DNA of 64,000 nt from Burkholderia sp. BCC0322 (GTDB lineage: Bacteria > Pseudomonadota > Gammaproteobacteria > Burkholderiales > Burkholderiaceae). Positions 17,694-26,632 of this stretch are shown here, one piece after another. The position numbers and the translations under genes were made by a program. Where the stretch lies: NCBI RefSeq assembly GCF_902833045.1, contig NZ_CADFDU010000004.1:310001-374000 (forward strand). The letters are read 5' to 3'. Under the pieces are notes generated by a model. The model was not told the origin of the DNA, ran no database searches, and worked only from the letters and a program-made list of their open reading frames with translations. The first letter of the stretch is position 1; the number at the start of each line of letters is the position of its first letter.

Positions 17694-18014
17694 CTATTCG
17701 TAGATTTTCCCGGCAAAGAGGATGTCCGCCATGCGCCGCCACGGATTGTCCGGCACGTCGTAAAAACGCAGCCCTTCCTCCGACGCCTCGGCCCAGTCGA
17801 CCATCGCTTCCAGGTACTCGCCGATCGAGCGGTTTTCCCAGCCGAGCGCGGCGCGCGCGTACGGCGACGGCGGCAGGTCGGCCTCGAGCTGCCGCTCCTT
17901 GTTCCAGTCGTGGCCGAGCACGCGCAGGAAATGAATCAGCGAGCGTTCGTCGACCACGCGCTCCAGCGCGTCCTGCAGCCTCTCGGCCATCTGGCTTTTC
18001 AGTTCGTCGTTCAT
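17694..18014 (-). CDS. Conserved hypothetical protein, DUF7660-like
   Basis: A 106-residue acidic cytoplasmic protein with SLIHFLRVLGHDW and WENRSIGEYLEAMVDWAEA, a pattern I associate with DUF7660. The C-terminus is PWRRMADILFAGKIYE. The start follows a plausible AGGGGACAAAAA ribosome site. Function is unknown. It lies 58 bp before a LysR gene on the same strand. Confidence 0.68.
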   Translation of the reverse strand: MNDELKSQMAERLQDALERVVDERSLIHFLRVLGHDWNKERQLEADLPPSPYARAALGWENRSIGEYLEAMVDWAEASEEGLRFYDVPDNPWRRMADILFAGKIYE

Positions 18015-18072
18015 TTTTTGTCCCCTGGCGCGCCTCTCAGTTACGCGCTGCCGCCTGTCGTGCGGCCCGGTT

Positions 18073-18945
18073 TTACATCAGCAATTGCCGCGACAGCACC
18101 TCGCGCGCCTGCGCGACGGTTTCGCGTTCGCCCGGCATCGGCGGCGTCAGCGAAAACACCGCGTCGGGCAGCGGCGGCAGCCGGTATTTCGCACCGAGCC
18201 GCATCATGCCCTCGCCGATCGCCGACGCGCACAGGCAGCCCACCCCGAGCCCCGCCGCCAGCATCGACTGCAGCCCGGCCACCCCCGACGCGCTGTGCAC
18301 GAGCCGGTACGGCATGTGCTGCTCGTCGAGCGAGCGCACCGCGACCTGATGCATCATGCAGTCGTCCGGCAGCAGCACGAGCGGCAGCGGCTCGGGCAAC
18401 TGCTCGGCGAGCGCCGGCGACGCGACCCACGACAGCGGCTCGCGCCGCAGCACCCAGCGCGTATCGGCCGACGCCGGCCGGAACGGCCCGCTCGACAGGT
18501 TCATCACCACGCCGAGATCGACCTGCCCGCGCGCATGCGCCGCCTCGATATCCGCGCTCTTCATCGCGCTGACGTGCAGGCTCAGTTGCGGGTAGCACTC
18601 CCGCAGCCGCGCGAGCAGGCCCGCGACTTCGTTGGTCCGGTAGTAATCGGTGATCGCGACGCGCAGCTCGCCCTTGATCGCCTGCCCGCGCACTTCGTCG
18701 AACGCGGCCTCGTTCAGCGCGACGATGCGCCGCGCATGCTGCAGCAGCCGCGAGCCGGCGGGCGTCGGCTCGACCCCGCGCTTGCTGCGCACGAACAGCG
18801 GCACGCCGGCGCGCGATTCGAGCTTGCGCACCTGCTCGCTGACCGTCGACTGCGACAGGTGCAGCAGCGGCGCGGCGGCCGTCAGGCTGCCGGCGTCCGC
18901 GACCGCCGCGAAAGTACGCAACTGATCCAGGTCGAAACCGCGCAT
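18073..18945 (-). CDS. LysR-family transcriptional regulator
   Basis: A 290-residue LysR protein with its helix-turn-helix at residues 4-62 (LRTFAAVADAGSLTAAAPLL, QSTVSEQVRKLESRAG). The start at 18945 has GGAGA 8 bp upstream; the Met two codons earlier is too close to that site. It is divergent from a 14-segment DHA2 efflux pump gene whose expression it probably controls, the standard regulator/exporter layout. Confidence 0.87.
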   Translation of the reverse strand: MRGFDLDQLRTFAAVADAGSLTAAAPLLHLSQSTVSEQVRKLESRAGVPLFVRSKRGVEPTPAGSRLLQHARRIVALNEAAFDEVRGQAIKGELRVAITDYYRTNEVAGLLARLRECYPQLSLHVSAMKSADIEAAHARGQVDLGVVMNLSSGPFRPASADTRWVLRREPLSWVASPALAEQLPEPLPLVLLPDDCMMHQVAVRSLDEQHMPYRLVHSASGVAGLQSMLAAGLGVGCLCASAIGEGMMRLGAKYRLPPLPDAVFSLTPPMPGERETVAQAREVLSRQLLM

Positions 18946-19103
18946 CGTCATTCTCCATCCATCGATTTACCCGATGGATGCTACCACCAATTCCCGCTTT
19001 TCCGATTCGTCGACACGAACCAGAATGGGGGTCAATCGCCCGTCCACGGCCGAACCGGCGCGCCCGACGTGAATGTGGCACTCATTCTTTCGGATCTGCT
19101 TCC

Positions 19104-20564
19104 ATGACGAACGACACCCTTGCTCCCTGCGTGCCGGCCGGCACGGCCGCCGCGGCGACGCCGCGCAGCCACCACGGCTGGGCGCTGGTGGTCCTGCTGG
19201 TTGGCGCGATTTTGCCGCCGCTCGACTACTTCATTGTGAATCTCGCGCTGCCGGCCATCCGCGACGGCATCGGCGCGCGCCCGGCCGAGCTGCAGCTGGT
19301 CGTGTCGGCGTACGCGTGCGCGAATGCGGTCGTGCAGATCACCGGCGGCCGGCTCGGCGACCTGTACGGCCGCAAGCGGATGTTCATGATCGGGATGGCC
19401 GGCTTCGTCGTCGCGTCGACGCTGTGCGGGCTCGCCGGCAGCGGCGTGGTGCTGGTTGGCGGCCGCGTGCTGCAGGGCCTGTTCGCCGCGATCCTCGCGC
19501 CGCAGGTGCTCGCGACGATCCGCAGCGTGTTCAGTCCGCAGGAGCAGGTGCGCGTGATGGGTTTCTATGGTTTCGTGTTCGGCCTCGCGGCCGTGATCGG
19601 CCAGCTCGGCGGCGGCGCATTGATCAGCCTGCATCCGTTCGGGCTCGGCTGGCGCGCGATCTTCCTCGTCAACCTGCCGATCGGCATCCTGGCGCTGATC
19701 GGCAGCTGGCGCTTCATCCCGGAAAGCCGGCCGCCGAAAGGCCAGCGCATCGACGTGCCGGGCATGGCGCTGCTGTCGCTGTTCCTGCTGATGCTCGTCT
19801 ACCCGCTCACGCATGGGCGCGAGGCGGGCTGGCCGCTGTGGATGATCGCGGGCCTCGTCGGCGCGCTGCCGATGCTCGGCGCGCTGCTGGAGGTCGAAGC
19901 GCGCCGTCTCGCAGGCGGACACGATCCGCTGCTCGACGTGCGCCTGTTGCGCAACCCCGTCGTCGCGCTCGGGCTCGTGCTGGCGTTCCTGTTCTATACG
20001 CTGAGCGCGTTCTTCCTGAGCTACGGGATCTACCTGCAGGGCTGCCTGAACTGGTCGCCGCTCGCGTCGGGGCTCGCGATCCTGCCGCTCGGGCTGGGTT
20101 TCCTGTCGAGCCCGCTGCTGATGCCGCGCCTCGTCGGCCGGTTCGGCGGCTATCGCGTGCTCACGCTCGGTTTCGCGATGCTCGCGGCCGGCGTCGCGAC
20201 GGCCGCCACGCTTGCGGGCGCCGCCGCGCCGGGCCCCGGTTTCTACGCGGGAATCGCGGCGATCGGGATCGGCCAGGGCCTCGTGCTGCCGTCGGTCGTG
20301 CGGATCGTGCTCGCGGAAGTCGACACGGCGCGCGCGGGTGTCGCATCCGGCATGGTCACCGCGATGCTGCAGATCGGCGCGGCCGTCGGCGCGGCCACGC
20401 TCGGCGGCGTGTTCTTCGCCCGGCTCGGCGCGCATCCGGCCGCGGTGGATTATGTGCAGGGCTTCAGGACGTCGATGTTCGCGCTGACGGCCGTGCTGCT
20501 CGTGTGCGTCGCGTTGTCGGCCATGCTCGGGCCGCTGCATCGGCGGCTGCATGCGGGAGCGTAA
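19104..20564 (+). CDS. MFS drug/metabolite exporter, DHA2 family (14 TM)
   Basis: A 486-residue transporter with about 14 hydrophobic segments. The motif LPPLDYFIVNLALPAIRDGIG in TM1 is the DHA2 form of motif D1, and GGRLGDLYGRKRMF is motif A. The antiporter motif C-like segment lies in TM5 (VIGQLGGGAL). The family exports drugs, dyes or host and plant compounds by proton antiport. It is divergent from the LysR gene at 18073-18945, and no membrane-fusion partner is adjacent. Confidence 0.88.
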   Translation: MTNDTLAPCVPAGTAAAATPRSHHGWALVVLLVGAILPPLDYFIVNLALPAIRDGIGARPAELQLVVSAYACANAVVQITGGRLGDLYGRKRMFMIGMAGFVVASTLCGLAGSGVVLVGGRVLQGLFAAILAPQVLATIRSVFSPQEQVRVMGFYGFVFGLAAVIGQLGGGALISLHPFGLGWRAIFLVNLPIGILALIGSWRFIPESRPPKGQRIDVPGMALLSLFLLMLVYPLTHGREAGWPLWMIAGLVGALPMLGALLEVEARRLAGGHDPLLDVRLLRNPVVALGLVLAFLFYTLSAFFLSYGIYLQGCLNWSPLASGLAILPLGLGFLSSPLLMPRLVGRFGGYRVLTLGFAMLAAGVATAATLAGAAAPGPGFYAGIAAIGIGQGLVLPSVVRIVLAEVDTARAGVASGMVTAMLQIGAAVGAATLGGVFFARLGAHPAAVDYVQGFRTSMFALTAVLLVCVALSAMLGPLHRRLHAGA

Positions 20565-20639
20565 GCGCGACGGGAATCGTTGCGACGGCAGGACCTGACG
20601 CGGAAACGGTGCGGGTGCAGCCACTCATTGGCGTCCGGC

Positions 20640-20885
20640 TCACGCGTGATGCTTGCGTTGCGCCTGACGCGCTTCCCATTCGGCCAGCTCGACGCGATAG
20701 CGCGCGAGTGCTTCGTCGTAGAGATCGAACACGCAAGGCGAGCAGCCGCTGTTGCAGCAGTCTTCCAGTTCGGGTTGGATGGGCGGGGTCGGACGGGGAT
20801 CGTCGACGGACGATTCCAGAGAGGCGGTGTCGGGCACGGCGAAAATCGAATGAAGAGACGGGTTCAGTATAAGCGGATGCTGCAC
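20640..20885 (-). CDS. Small oxidoreductase-like domain protein
   Basis: An 81-residue protein with the compact cysteine motif DCCNSGCSPCVFDLYDEAL and then RYRVELAEWEA, the hallmark of the oxidoreductase-like N-terminal domain family (Oxidored-like). The four cysteines may bind metal or an Fe-S centre. The rest is a Pro-rich linker. It is single-gene and convergent with the DHA2 pump gene. Confidence 0.78.
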   Translation of the reverse strand: MQHPLILNPSLHSIFAVPDTASLESSVDDPRPTPPIQPELEDCCNSGCSPCVFDLYDEALARYRVELAEWEARQAQRKHHA

Positions 20886-20919
20886 GACATGCGTGGCGCG
20901 CGGGCCATTCCATGCTGCG

Positions 20920-21357
20920 TCATATCCCCGGCATCGTCACCGGGTCGTGACGAATCCGGACCTCGCGCGTCCATGCGTCGATTCCGGCGATCACCTCGGC
21001 AAGCTCGGCGCAGCGCGCGTCCAGACGGTCGACGAAAGCCTCCCGCGAATCACGGAACACGAAGCCGAGCCGGTCGAGTGCGGTCATTCGCTGCGCGGCG
21101 TCGCCGAGCAGTCTGCGCGTGTCGTCCAGCTCGCCGATGATCCGAAGCCAGTCCGGCATACCGATGCCGTTGAATGCGTCATGATCGTACTGCGGGATCT
21201 GTCGCGCGATCGCCGCTTCGAGCAGGCCGAAGACGTCCTCCCTGAAAAACAGCGATCCTTCATTCCAGCACTTGCGCGCATACGGCCCGCCCATGAGTTC
21301 GATGCAGGCGGTGCCCTCGATTTCCGCGAGATCCTTGATGATCCGGATATCGTCCAT
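20920..21357 (-). CDS. Hypothetical protein (145 residues)
   Basis: A 145-residue cytoplasmic protein I do not recognise. It begins MDDIRIIKDLAEIEG, contains MGGPYARKCWNEGSLFFRED and is largely helical. Codon usage is the same as its neighbours. It is divergent from the RidA gene, about 205 bp away. An immunity-like or stress-linked role would be guesswork. Confidence 0.62.
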   Translation of the reverse strand: MDDIRIIKDLAEIEGTACIELMGGPYARKCWNEGSLFFREDVFGLLEAAIARQIPQYDHDAFNGIGMPDWLRIIGELDDTRRLLGDAAQRMTALDRLGFVFRDSREAFVDRLDARCAELAEVIAGIDAWTREVRIRHDPVTMPGI

Positions 21358-21561
21358 GGGGTGTCGTCGTTGCCGCCGTCGCGTCGCCGACGCGCCGCCG
21401 GGCGTTGATCCATAATGGCGCGATTGTCGGCGAACCCGGCGACGCTGTCGATGTCCCGCTTTCATTGCGTTTCCGGCAGGCGCTCTCGGCCCGGATTCAT
21501 CGCGACGCCCGCCGCCCACCCTGCCGCCGCATCCGCCTCATCGCCCCACAGGAGCCGCACG

Positions 21562-21984
21562 ATGGCCGAAGCCGTGAATCCGCCGGAAGTCTGGGCGCCG
21601 TTCGGCGCGTTCTCGATGGCCGTGATCCAGGGCGATGGCCGGATCGTGCACCTGAAGGGGCAAGTGGCGCTCGACCGCGACGGCCAGGTGGTCGGCCACG
21701 GCGACATGCGCACGCAGGTGCGGCAGTCGCTCGACAACCTCCGCGCCGTGCTCGACACGATCGGCGGACAGATGCAGGACGTGATCTCGCTCGTTCACTA
21801 CGCGACCGACATCGATGCCTTCATGCAGGCAGGCGATATTCGCAGAACCTACTTCGCCGCGCCCTATCCCGTGACGACGACCGTCCAGGTCGAGCGTCTC
21901 TACCATCCCGACCTGCTGATCGAGATCGCCGCCGTTGCCGAGATTCCGCTGGCGCGGTTTCGCCGGCCTGCATCGCGCGCGTGA
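21562..21984 (+). CDS. RidA/YjgF/YER057c/UK114 family protein
   Basis: A 140-residue RidA-superfamily protein. Such proteins are trimeric imine deaminases that hydrolyse reactive 2-aminoacrylate-type intermediates. Typical features are VHLKGQVALDRDG, the helix DMRTQVRQSLDNLRAVLDTIGG, and the C-terminal PVTTTVQVERLYHPDLLIEIAAVAEIP region. The arginine expected near residue 105 in archetypal RidA is not obvious, so it may be one of the Rid2-7 subfamilies. Start 21562 has AGGAG upstream. Confidence 0.85.
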   Translation: MAEAVNPPEVWAPFGAFSMAVIQGDGRIVHLKGQVALDRDGQVVGHGDMRTQVRQSLDNLRAVLDTIGGQMQDVISLVHYATDIDAFMQAGDIRRTYFAAPYPVTTTVQVERLYHPDLLIEIAAVAEIPLARFRRPASRA

Positions 21985-21990
21985 ATCGGC

Positions 21991-22006
21991 GGCGCGATAT
22001 CGCGCC
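21991..22006. terminator. Palindrome between convergent RidA and creD genes
   Basis: GGCGCGATATCGCGCC is a perfect 16-bp palindrome in the 88-bp convergent gap, followed by a second imperfect inverted repeat (CGCCGG...CCGGCG). Together they are plausible bidirectional transcript ends. Confidence 0.35.
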
Positions 22007-22072
22007 GTATGCGCCGCATGACGCGCCGGTCGTGACATTCCCGGCCGGCGCGCCTGCTCGCCACCCGCGCGC

Positions 22073-23458
22073 TTACTTCGGCTGCGCGCCCGGCTTCACG
22101 GCACCCGCCTTGTCGGCCAGCGGCTGCCACGCGGCACCGAGCGAATACCAGTCGACGCGGCGCGTGAGCGTCATGATGCCGGCAAGAATCGCGAACAGCA
22201 GCAACGAACCGAGCATCAGCGCGTTGTCTTCCGACAGCAGCAGCCCGTAGAGCGCCGCATAAAGCACCGCGAGCAGCACCGCGAACACCGCGCCGCGCTT
22301 CACGCTGTGCAGCACGAACGCCAGGTAGAACGCGAGCAACCCGATGCATGCGCCGCTCGCCGCGAGATACGCATACGCGAACTTGATGTGTTCGGACAGG
22401 CTCAGCAGCAGCAGGAAGAACAGCGCGAGCGACAGGCCGACCAGCGCGTACTGGATCGGGTGAATGCGCAGCCGCTTCACGAGTTCGTACATGAAGAAGC
22501 TCGCGAACGTGAGCATCACGAACAGCGCGCCGTACTTCGTCGCGCGCTCGGCCTGCAGGTACACGTTCACGGGTTCGATCACCGACACCGATGCCATTTC
22601 GATCGCACCTTCCCCGTTGCCCGAGATGATCTGCTCGCGCGCCTTCGTGTTGAACGACGTCACGCGCCAGTTGCCGGTGAAGCCGCGCGCATCGACCGTG
22701 CGGTTGTTCGGCAGGAACGCGCCGTCGAAACTCGGGTGCGGCCACGTCGATTTCAGCGAGAAATCGTTCTGGTCGCCCACCGGCGCGAACGCGACGGAAT
22801 CCGCGCCGCGCAGCGGCAGGTCGATGCTGAACGGCACGGCCGCGCCCGCGCTTGCGTCCGCCAGCGCTGCGAGATCGACGTTCGCGTGCACGCCCTGGCG
22901 CAGGCTGTCCAGCCGCGTGCCCTGCTCGACGTCGAAGTGCGCGCCGCCGATGCGCAGGTCAGGCTGCGCGGTCAGCCCGCGAATGTCGCCGATGCCGATC
23001 GCGACATAGGCTTCGTCGACCTTGAAGCTCACGTGGCCGTCCGCCTGCGGCAGCTTCTTCAGGTCCGGCAACGGCAGCGTGCCGGTCAACCGGCTCGCCA
23101 GCTCGTACACCAGCGCCTTGTGGATGCCGCGATAGCGGACGCTGGTCGTCAGCGTGCCGTCGACGTTCAGCGTCTTCGGAAACACGAGCAGGCGCTTCGT
23201 CTCGCTTCGCAGGCTCGTCTTCGTCGCGCCGCCGGCCGGCGAATCGTCGCGCACGCGCGTGACTTCCGTGTAGGGCACGACGAGCACGGGGCCCGCCACC
23301 GTCTGCGGCCCCGCATAGCTCGACCAGATGCTCTGCAGCGCATCCCGGCGATACGCGGAGCGTTCCTGCACGATGCTTTGCACCATCTGCAGCGGGATCA
23401 GGATCAGCAGCGCGAGAAACGCGGTGATCGCGAATTTGAACAACAGGACTCGATTCAT
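22073..23458 (-). CDS. creD: CreD inner membrane protein
   Basis: A 461-residue CreD family protein. One N-terminal membrane helix (about 8-28) is followed by a ~280-residue periplasmic domain, then about five C-terminal helices (from SFFMYELVKRLRIHPIQYALVGLSL onward in outline). CreD belongs to the CreBC regulon and affects envelope integrity, beta-lactam response and biofilm traits in enterics, Stenotrophomonas and Pseudomonas. It is the third gene of a leftward creB-creC-creD operon, 104 bp after creC. Confidence 0.9.
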   Translation of the reverse strand: MNRVLLFKFAITAFLALLILIPLQMVQSIVQERSAYRRDALQSIWSSYAGPQTVAGPVLVVPYTEVTRVRDDSPAGGATKTSLRSETKRLLVFPKTLNVDGTLTTSVRYRGIHKALVYELASRLTGTLPLPDLKKLPQADGHVSFKVDEAYVAIGIGDIRGLTAQPDLRIGGAHFDVEQGTRLDSLRQGVHANVDLAALADASAGAAVPFSIDLPLRGADSVAFAPVGDQNDFSLKSTWPHPSFDGAFLPNNRTVDARGFTGNWRVTSFNTKAREQIISGNGEGAIEMASVSVIEPVNVYLQAERATKYGALFVMLTFASFFMYELVKRLRIHPIQYALVGLSLALFFLLLLSLSEHIKFAYAYLAASGACIGLLAFYLAFVLHSVKRGAVFAVLLAVLYAALYGLLLSEDNALMLGSLLLFAILAGIMTLTRRVDWYSLGAAWQPLADKAGAVKPGAQPK

Positions 23459-23562
23459 GGCCGACGGGTACCGGAGTAAAAGGGTACGGTCAGCATGAGC
23501 GGCCCCGGTGAAGGGCGATTGAAGCCGGTGTGAAGCGAATGTGTGGCGAACGTGAAGCGCGC

Positions 23563-25014
23563 TCAGCCCGGCGACGGCAGCGTGAGCGTCGCGCACGCGC
23601 CGCCTTCGTCGCGGTTCGCGAGCGCGACCTGGCCACGGTGCAGCATCGCGACTTCGCGGACGAAACACAGCCCGAGGCCCGTGCTGCGATCCTGCCCGTC
23701 GGGGCGCGGCAGCGAATAGAAGCGCTCGAATACACGCGCCAGCGCGTAGTCGGGCACGCCGGGGCCGTCGTCGGCCACGCGCACGACGGCGACCTGCGCC
23801 CTGCCCGCCGGCTGCCGCTCGAGCGCGATGCGGATCGTGCTGCCCTGCGGCGCAAAATCCAGCGCGTTGTCGAGCAGGTTGACGAGCGCCTGGCGCAGCA
23901 GGAACGGATCGCCTTCGACAACCGCCGGGGCGGCCGCGTCGTGCGCGTCGATCGCCAGGTTCACGCCGCGCTGCCGCGCGCGCGGCTCGAGATCGTCGAC
24001 GAGCTGTTCGAGCACCGGCCGCAGCGCGACCGGTTCACGCACCGACAGGCGCTGCTTCTGCTCGACTTCGGCCAGCGCGAGCAGCTTGCGGATCATCTGT
24101 TCGAGGCGGCCGGCCTGGCGGCGGATGTTCTCGGTGAAGCGCCGGCGGTTCGCGACCGGCATCTCTTCCTGCAGCAGTTCGGCCGCGCCGCTGATCGCCG
24201 CCAGCGGGCTCTTCATCTCGTGCGTGAGCGTATGGATGTAGGTCTCGACGTACTGCCGGTCCTCCAGCCGCTGATGCATGCTTTCCACCGCGCGCCCGAG
24301 CTCGGCCAGTTCGCTCGCGCCCTGCAGCGGCATGTCGGCCCGCTCGCCCGCCGCGATCGCGCGCGCATAGCGCTGCAGGCGCCGCAGCCCGACCACCAGC
24401 CACCACGTGCACGCCACGCCGATCAGGATCGCGCCGCCCATCAGCAGCGCGCCGTACAGCATGATCTTGCGCTGGCTGCGCGCGATGAACGGCGCGACCG
24501 TCTGGTTCGGCTTCGCGATCGTCAGCACGCCGATGATCTCGTTGCCGCGCCGGATCGGCGCCGCCACGTGCATCACGGTGCTGCTGTCGTCGTTCGGATC
24601 GCTGCGCGTGCTGCGCGCGCCGTACTCGCCGCGCAGCGTCCGGTACACGTCGTTCCAGCGCGAATAGTCCTGCCCGACCGCCTTGCCGGACGAGTCGTAG
24701 CGCACGATGCCGTGCGCATCGGTGATGTAGAGACGATAGCCGATCGCGCTCTTCTGCACGCCCCACACGTTCGCGCTGACCGGGCGTTCGTGCAGGTTCG
24801 AGAGCTGCCGCGCGAACGCGCCGTCGGCGATGTGGCCGTTCGCCATGTCGTCGGCGGCCAGCGTCGCGAGCACTTGCGCGGTATCGACGAGCGTGTCCTC
24901 CATCGCCTCGCGCACGCCCGGCTTCACTTCCTGCACGAACACGCGCAGCGTGATCAGCGCGGCCAGGCCGACGATCAGGAAAAAGCCGAAGAAGATGCGC
25001 AGGCCGATATGCAT
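23563..25014 (-). CDS. creC: CreC sensor histidine kinase
   Basis: A 483-residue membrane kinase. TM1 is at about 6-24, the periplasmic sensor runs to about 183, TM2 is at about 187-208, then HAMP, the phospho-acceptor helix THEMKSPLAAISG (H265), and an ATPase with VNLLDNALDFAP, DDGPGVP and STGLGLCFVREV. It autophosphorylates and donates phosphate to CreB. The start at 25014 is 14 bp after creB, so the two are co-transcribed. Confidence 0.92.
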   Translation of the reverse strand: MHIGLRIFFGFFLIVGLAALITLRVFVQEVKPGVREAMEDTLVDTAQVLATLAADDMANGHIADGAFARQLSNLHERPVSANVWGVQKSAIGYRLYITDAHGIVRYDSSGKAVGQDYSRWNDVYRTLRGEYGARSTRSDPNDDSSTVMHVAAPIRRGNEIIGVLTIAKPNQTVAPFIARSQRKIMLYGALLMGGAILIGVACTWWLVVGLRRLQRYARAIAAGERADMPLQGASELAELGRAVESMHQRLEDRQYVETYIHTLTHEMKSPLAAISGAAELLQEEMPVANRRRFTENIRRQAGRLEQMIRKLLALAEVEQKQRLSVREPVALRPVLEQLVDDLEPRARQRGVNLAIDAHDAAAPAVVEGDPFLLRQALVNLLDNALDFAPQGSTIRIALERQPAGRAQVAVVRVADDGPGVPDYALARVFERFYSLPRPDGQDRSTGLGLCFVREVAMLHRGQVALANRDEGGACATLTLPSPG

Positions 25015-25028
25015 GGCGGTGCCGGTCG

Positions 25029-25733
25029 TTACGGTTGCAGCGAATAACCCATCCCGCGATGCGTGCGGATCGGGTCGCGCTCGGGGTCGATCGCGCGCAG
25101 CTTCGCGCGCAACGTCTTGACGTGCGTGTCGACCGTGCGGTCGGCCGAATCGAATGCCTCGTGCCACACGAGGTCCATCAACTGTTCGCGCGAATAGATG
25201 CGCCCCGGATGGCGGATCAGCAGCGCCAGCAGCCCGAATTCGTAGCGCGTGAGGTCGAGTGCGTGGCCGAGCCACGACACGCGCGCGCCGTCGGTATCGA
25301 GCGTGAAACCCGGTGCGATGGCCGCAGCCGGCGCGGGTACGGGTGTCGCTTCGGGTGCGGCCGTCCGGTAGAAACGCCGCAGGATCACGCGCACCCGTGC
25401 CGCCAGCTCGCGCGGCGAAAACGGCTTGACCACGTAATCGTCGGCGCCGATTTCGAGCCCGACGATCCGGTCGATTTCATCGTGCCGCGCGGTGAGGAAG
25501 ATCACCGGCACGTCGGAGAACGTGCGCAGCCGCCGGCACACCTCGAAGCCGCTGAGATCCGGCAGGCCGACGTCGAGCACCACGAGATCGAAGCGCGTGT
25601 CGCGCAGGTGGTCGAGCGCCGCCTGCCCGAGCGTGCAGTGGACGGTCTGCATGCCGTCGGTGCCGAGGGCGTAGATGATCGTGTCCGCGATCGCCACTTC
25701 ATCTTCGACGATCAGGATATTGGGCTGATGCAT
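25029..25733 (-). CDS. creB: CreB response regulator (OmpR family)
   Basis: A 234-residue OmpR/PhoB-type regulator. The receiver has D10/D11, phospho-acceptor D54 in LVVLDVGLP and K103 in VVKPFSPRE. The C-terminal winged helix recognises DNA (LTRYEFGLLALLIRHPGRIYSREQLM; RTVDTHVKTLRAKL). It is the first gene of creBCD. In related bacteria it responds to penicillin-binding-protein inhibition or carbon source. I did not find a convincing TTCAC-type cre tag here. Confidence 0.92.
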   Translation of the reverse strand: MHQPNILIVEDEVAIADTIIYALGTDGMQTVHCTLGQAALDHLRDTRFDLVVLDVGLPDLSGFEVCRRLRTFSDVPVIFLTARHDEIDRIVGLEIGADDYVVKPFSPRELAARVRVILRRFYRTAAPEATPVPAPAAAIAPGFTLDTDGARVSWLGHALDLTRYEFGLLALLIRHPGRIYSREQLMDLVWHEAFDSADRTVDTHVKTLRAKLRAIDPERDPIRTHRGMGYSLQP

Positions 25734-25812
25734 GGTCTCAGGCTGGGCTCGCGCGTTTCCGGTGCGACATTGTACGCACGACCGGCCGCGGCGCGAGCCC
25801 CTGCGCGCCGCG

Positions 25813-26526
25813 CTACGCCACGCGGCCCGTCACCGGAATCGACGCGCCGGTGATCGCCTGCGCGTCGGCCGACAGCAGGAAGCCGATCGTCGCGGCGATC
25901 TGCTCGGGCCGCACCCAGCGCGTGAAATCCGCGTCCGGCATGTCCGCGCGGTTCGGCGGCGTATCGATGATGCTCGGCAGGATCGCGTTCACCGTCACGC
26001 CGCGGTCGAGCAGTTCAGCCGCCAGCGCCTCGGTGAGCCGCGCGACGCCGGCCTTCGCGGCCGCGTACGCGCCCATCCCCGCGCCGGCCTTGAACGCCGC
26101 GCCCGCGCCGATGTTGACGATGCGCCCGGACGGGTTCGCCAGCAGGTGCGGCAGCGCGGCCTTCGATGCGTTCAGCGCGGTCTTCACGTTCAGTTCGTAC
26201 ATGCGGTCCCACGTGGCGGCGTCGCCGTCGGCGATCGTCTGCCACACGAACGCGCCCGCGATGTTCAGCAGCGCATCGACCCGGCCGAATTCGCGCTGCA
26301 CGGCATCGAGCGCCTGCACGGCGGCCTGCGGATCGACGAGATCGATGCCGCCGATGCGCAGCGCGTCGGCCGGCACGCCGGGCAGCGCCTGCGCCGCCGG
26401 GGCCGCGCCGCGGCCGATCAGCGCGACGCGTGCGCCGCGCTCGCCGAGCCACGCGGCCGTCGCGACGCCCAGATGGCCGAATCCGCCGGTGATCGCGACT
26501 GCCTTGCCTTTGAAATCGTGTTCCAT
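25813..26526 (-). CDS. Short-chain dehydrogenase/reductase
   Basis: A 237-residue classical SDR: cofactor motif ITGGFGHLGVAT (about 12-23), NIAGAF, and catalytic YAAAKAG. The serine position normally at about 140 reads IVNIGAGAAF, with no Ser in the usual place, so activity may be altered. The C-terminus ASIPVTGR is typical. It is downstream of the sterol-desaturase-like gene by 106 bp on the same strand, so co-expression is possible. Confidence 0.8.
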   Translation of the reverse strand: MEHDFKGKAVAITGGFGHLGVATAAWLGERGARVALIGRGAAPAAQALPGVPADALRIGGIDLVDPQAAVQALDAVQREFGRVDALLNIAGAFVWQTIADGDAATWDRMYELNVKTALNASKAALPHLLANPSGRIVNIGAGAAFKAGAGMGAYAAAKAGVARLTEALAAELLDRGVTVNAILPSIIDTPPNRADMPDADFTRWVRPEQIAATIGFLLSADAQAITGASIPVTGRVA

Positions 26527-26632
26527 CGATGTTTTCTCCTGGATCGAGGGTTGCTTGATGATGCGTGTTGCATGGGTCATGCCGGCCGCGACTTGCGTGC
26601 GCGACCGGCAATGCGCCACAGCGTAGCGCCGT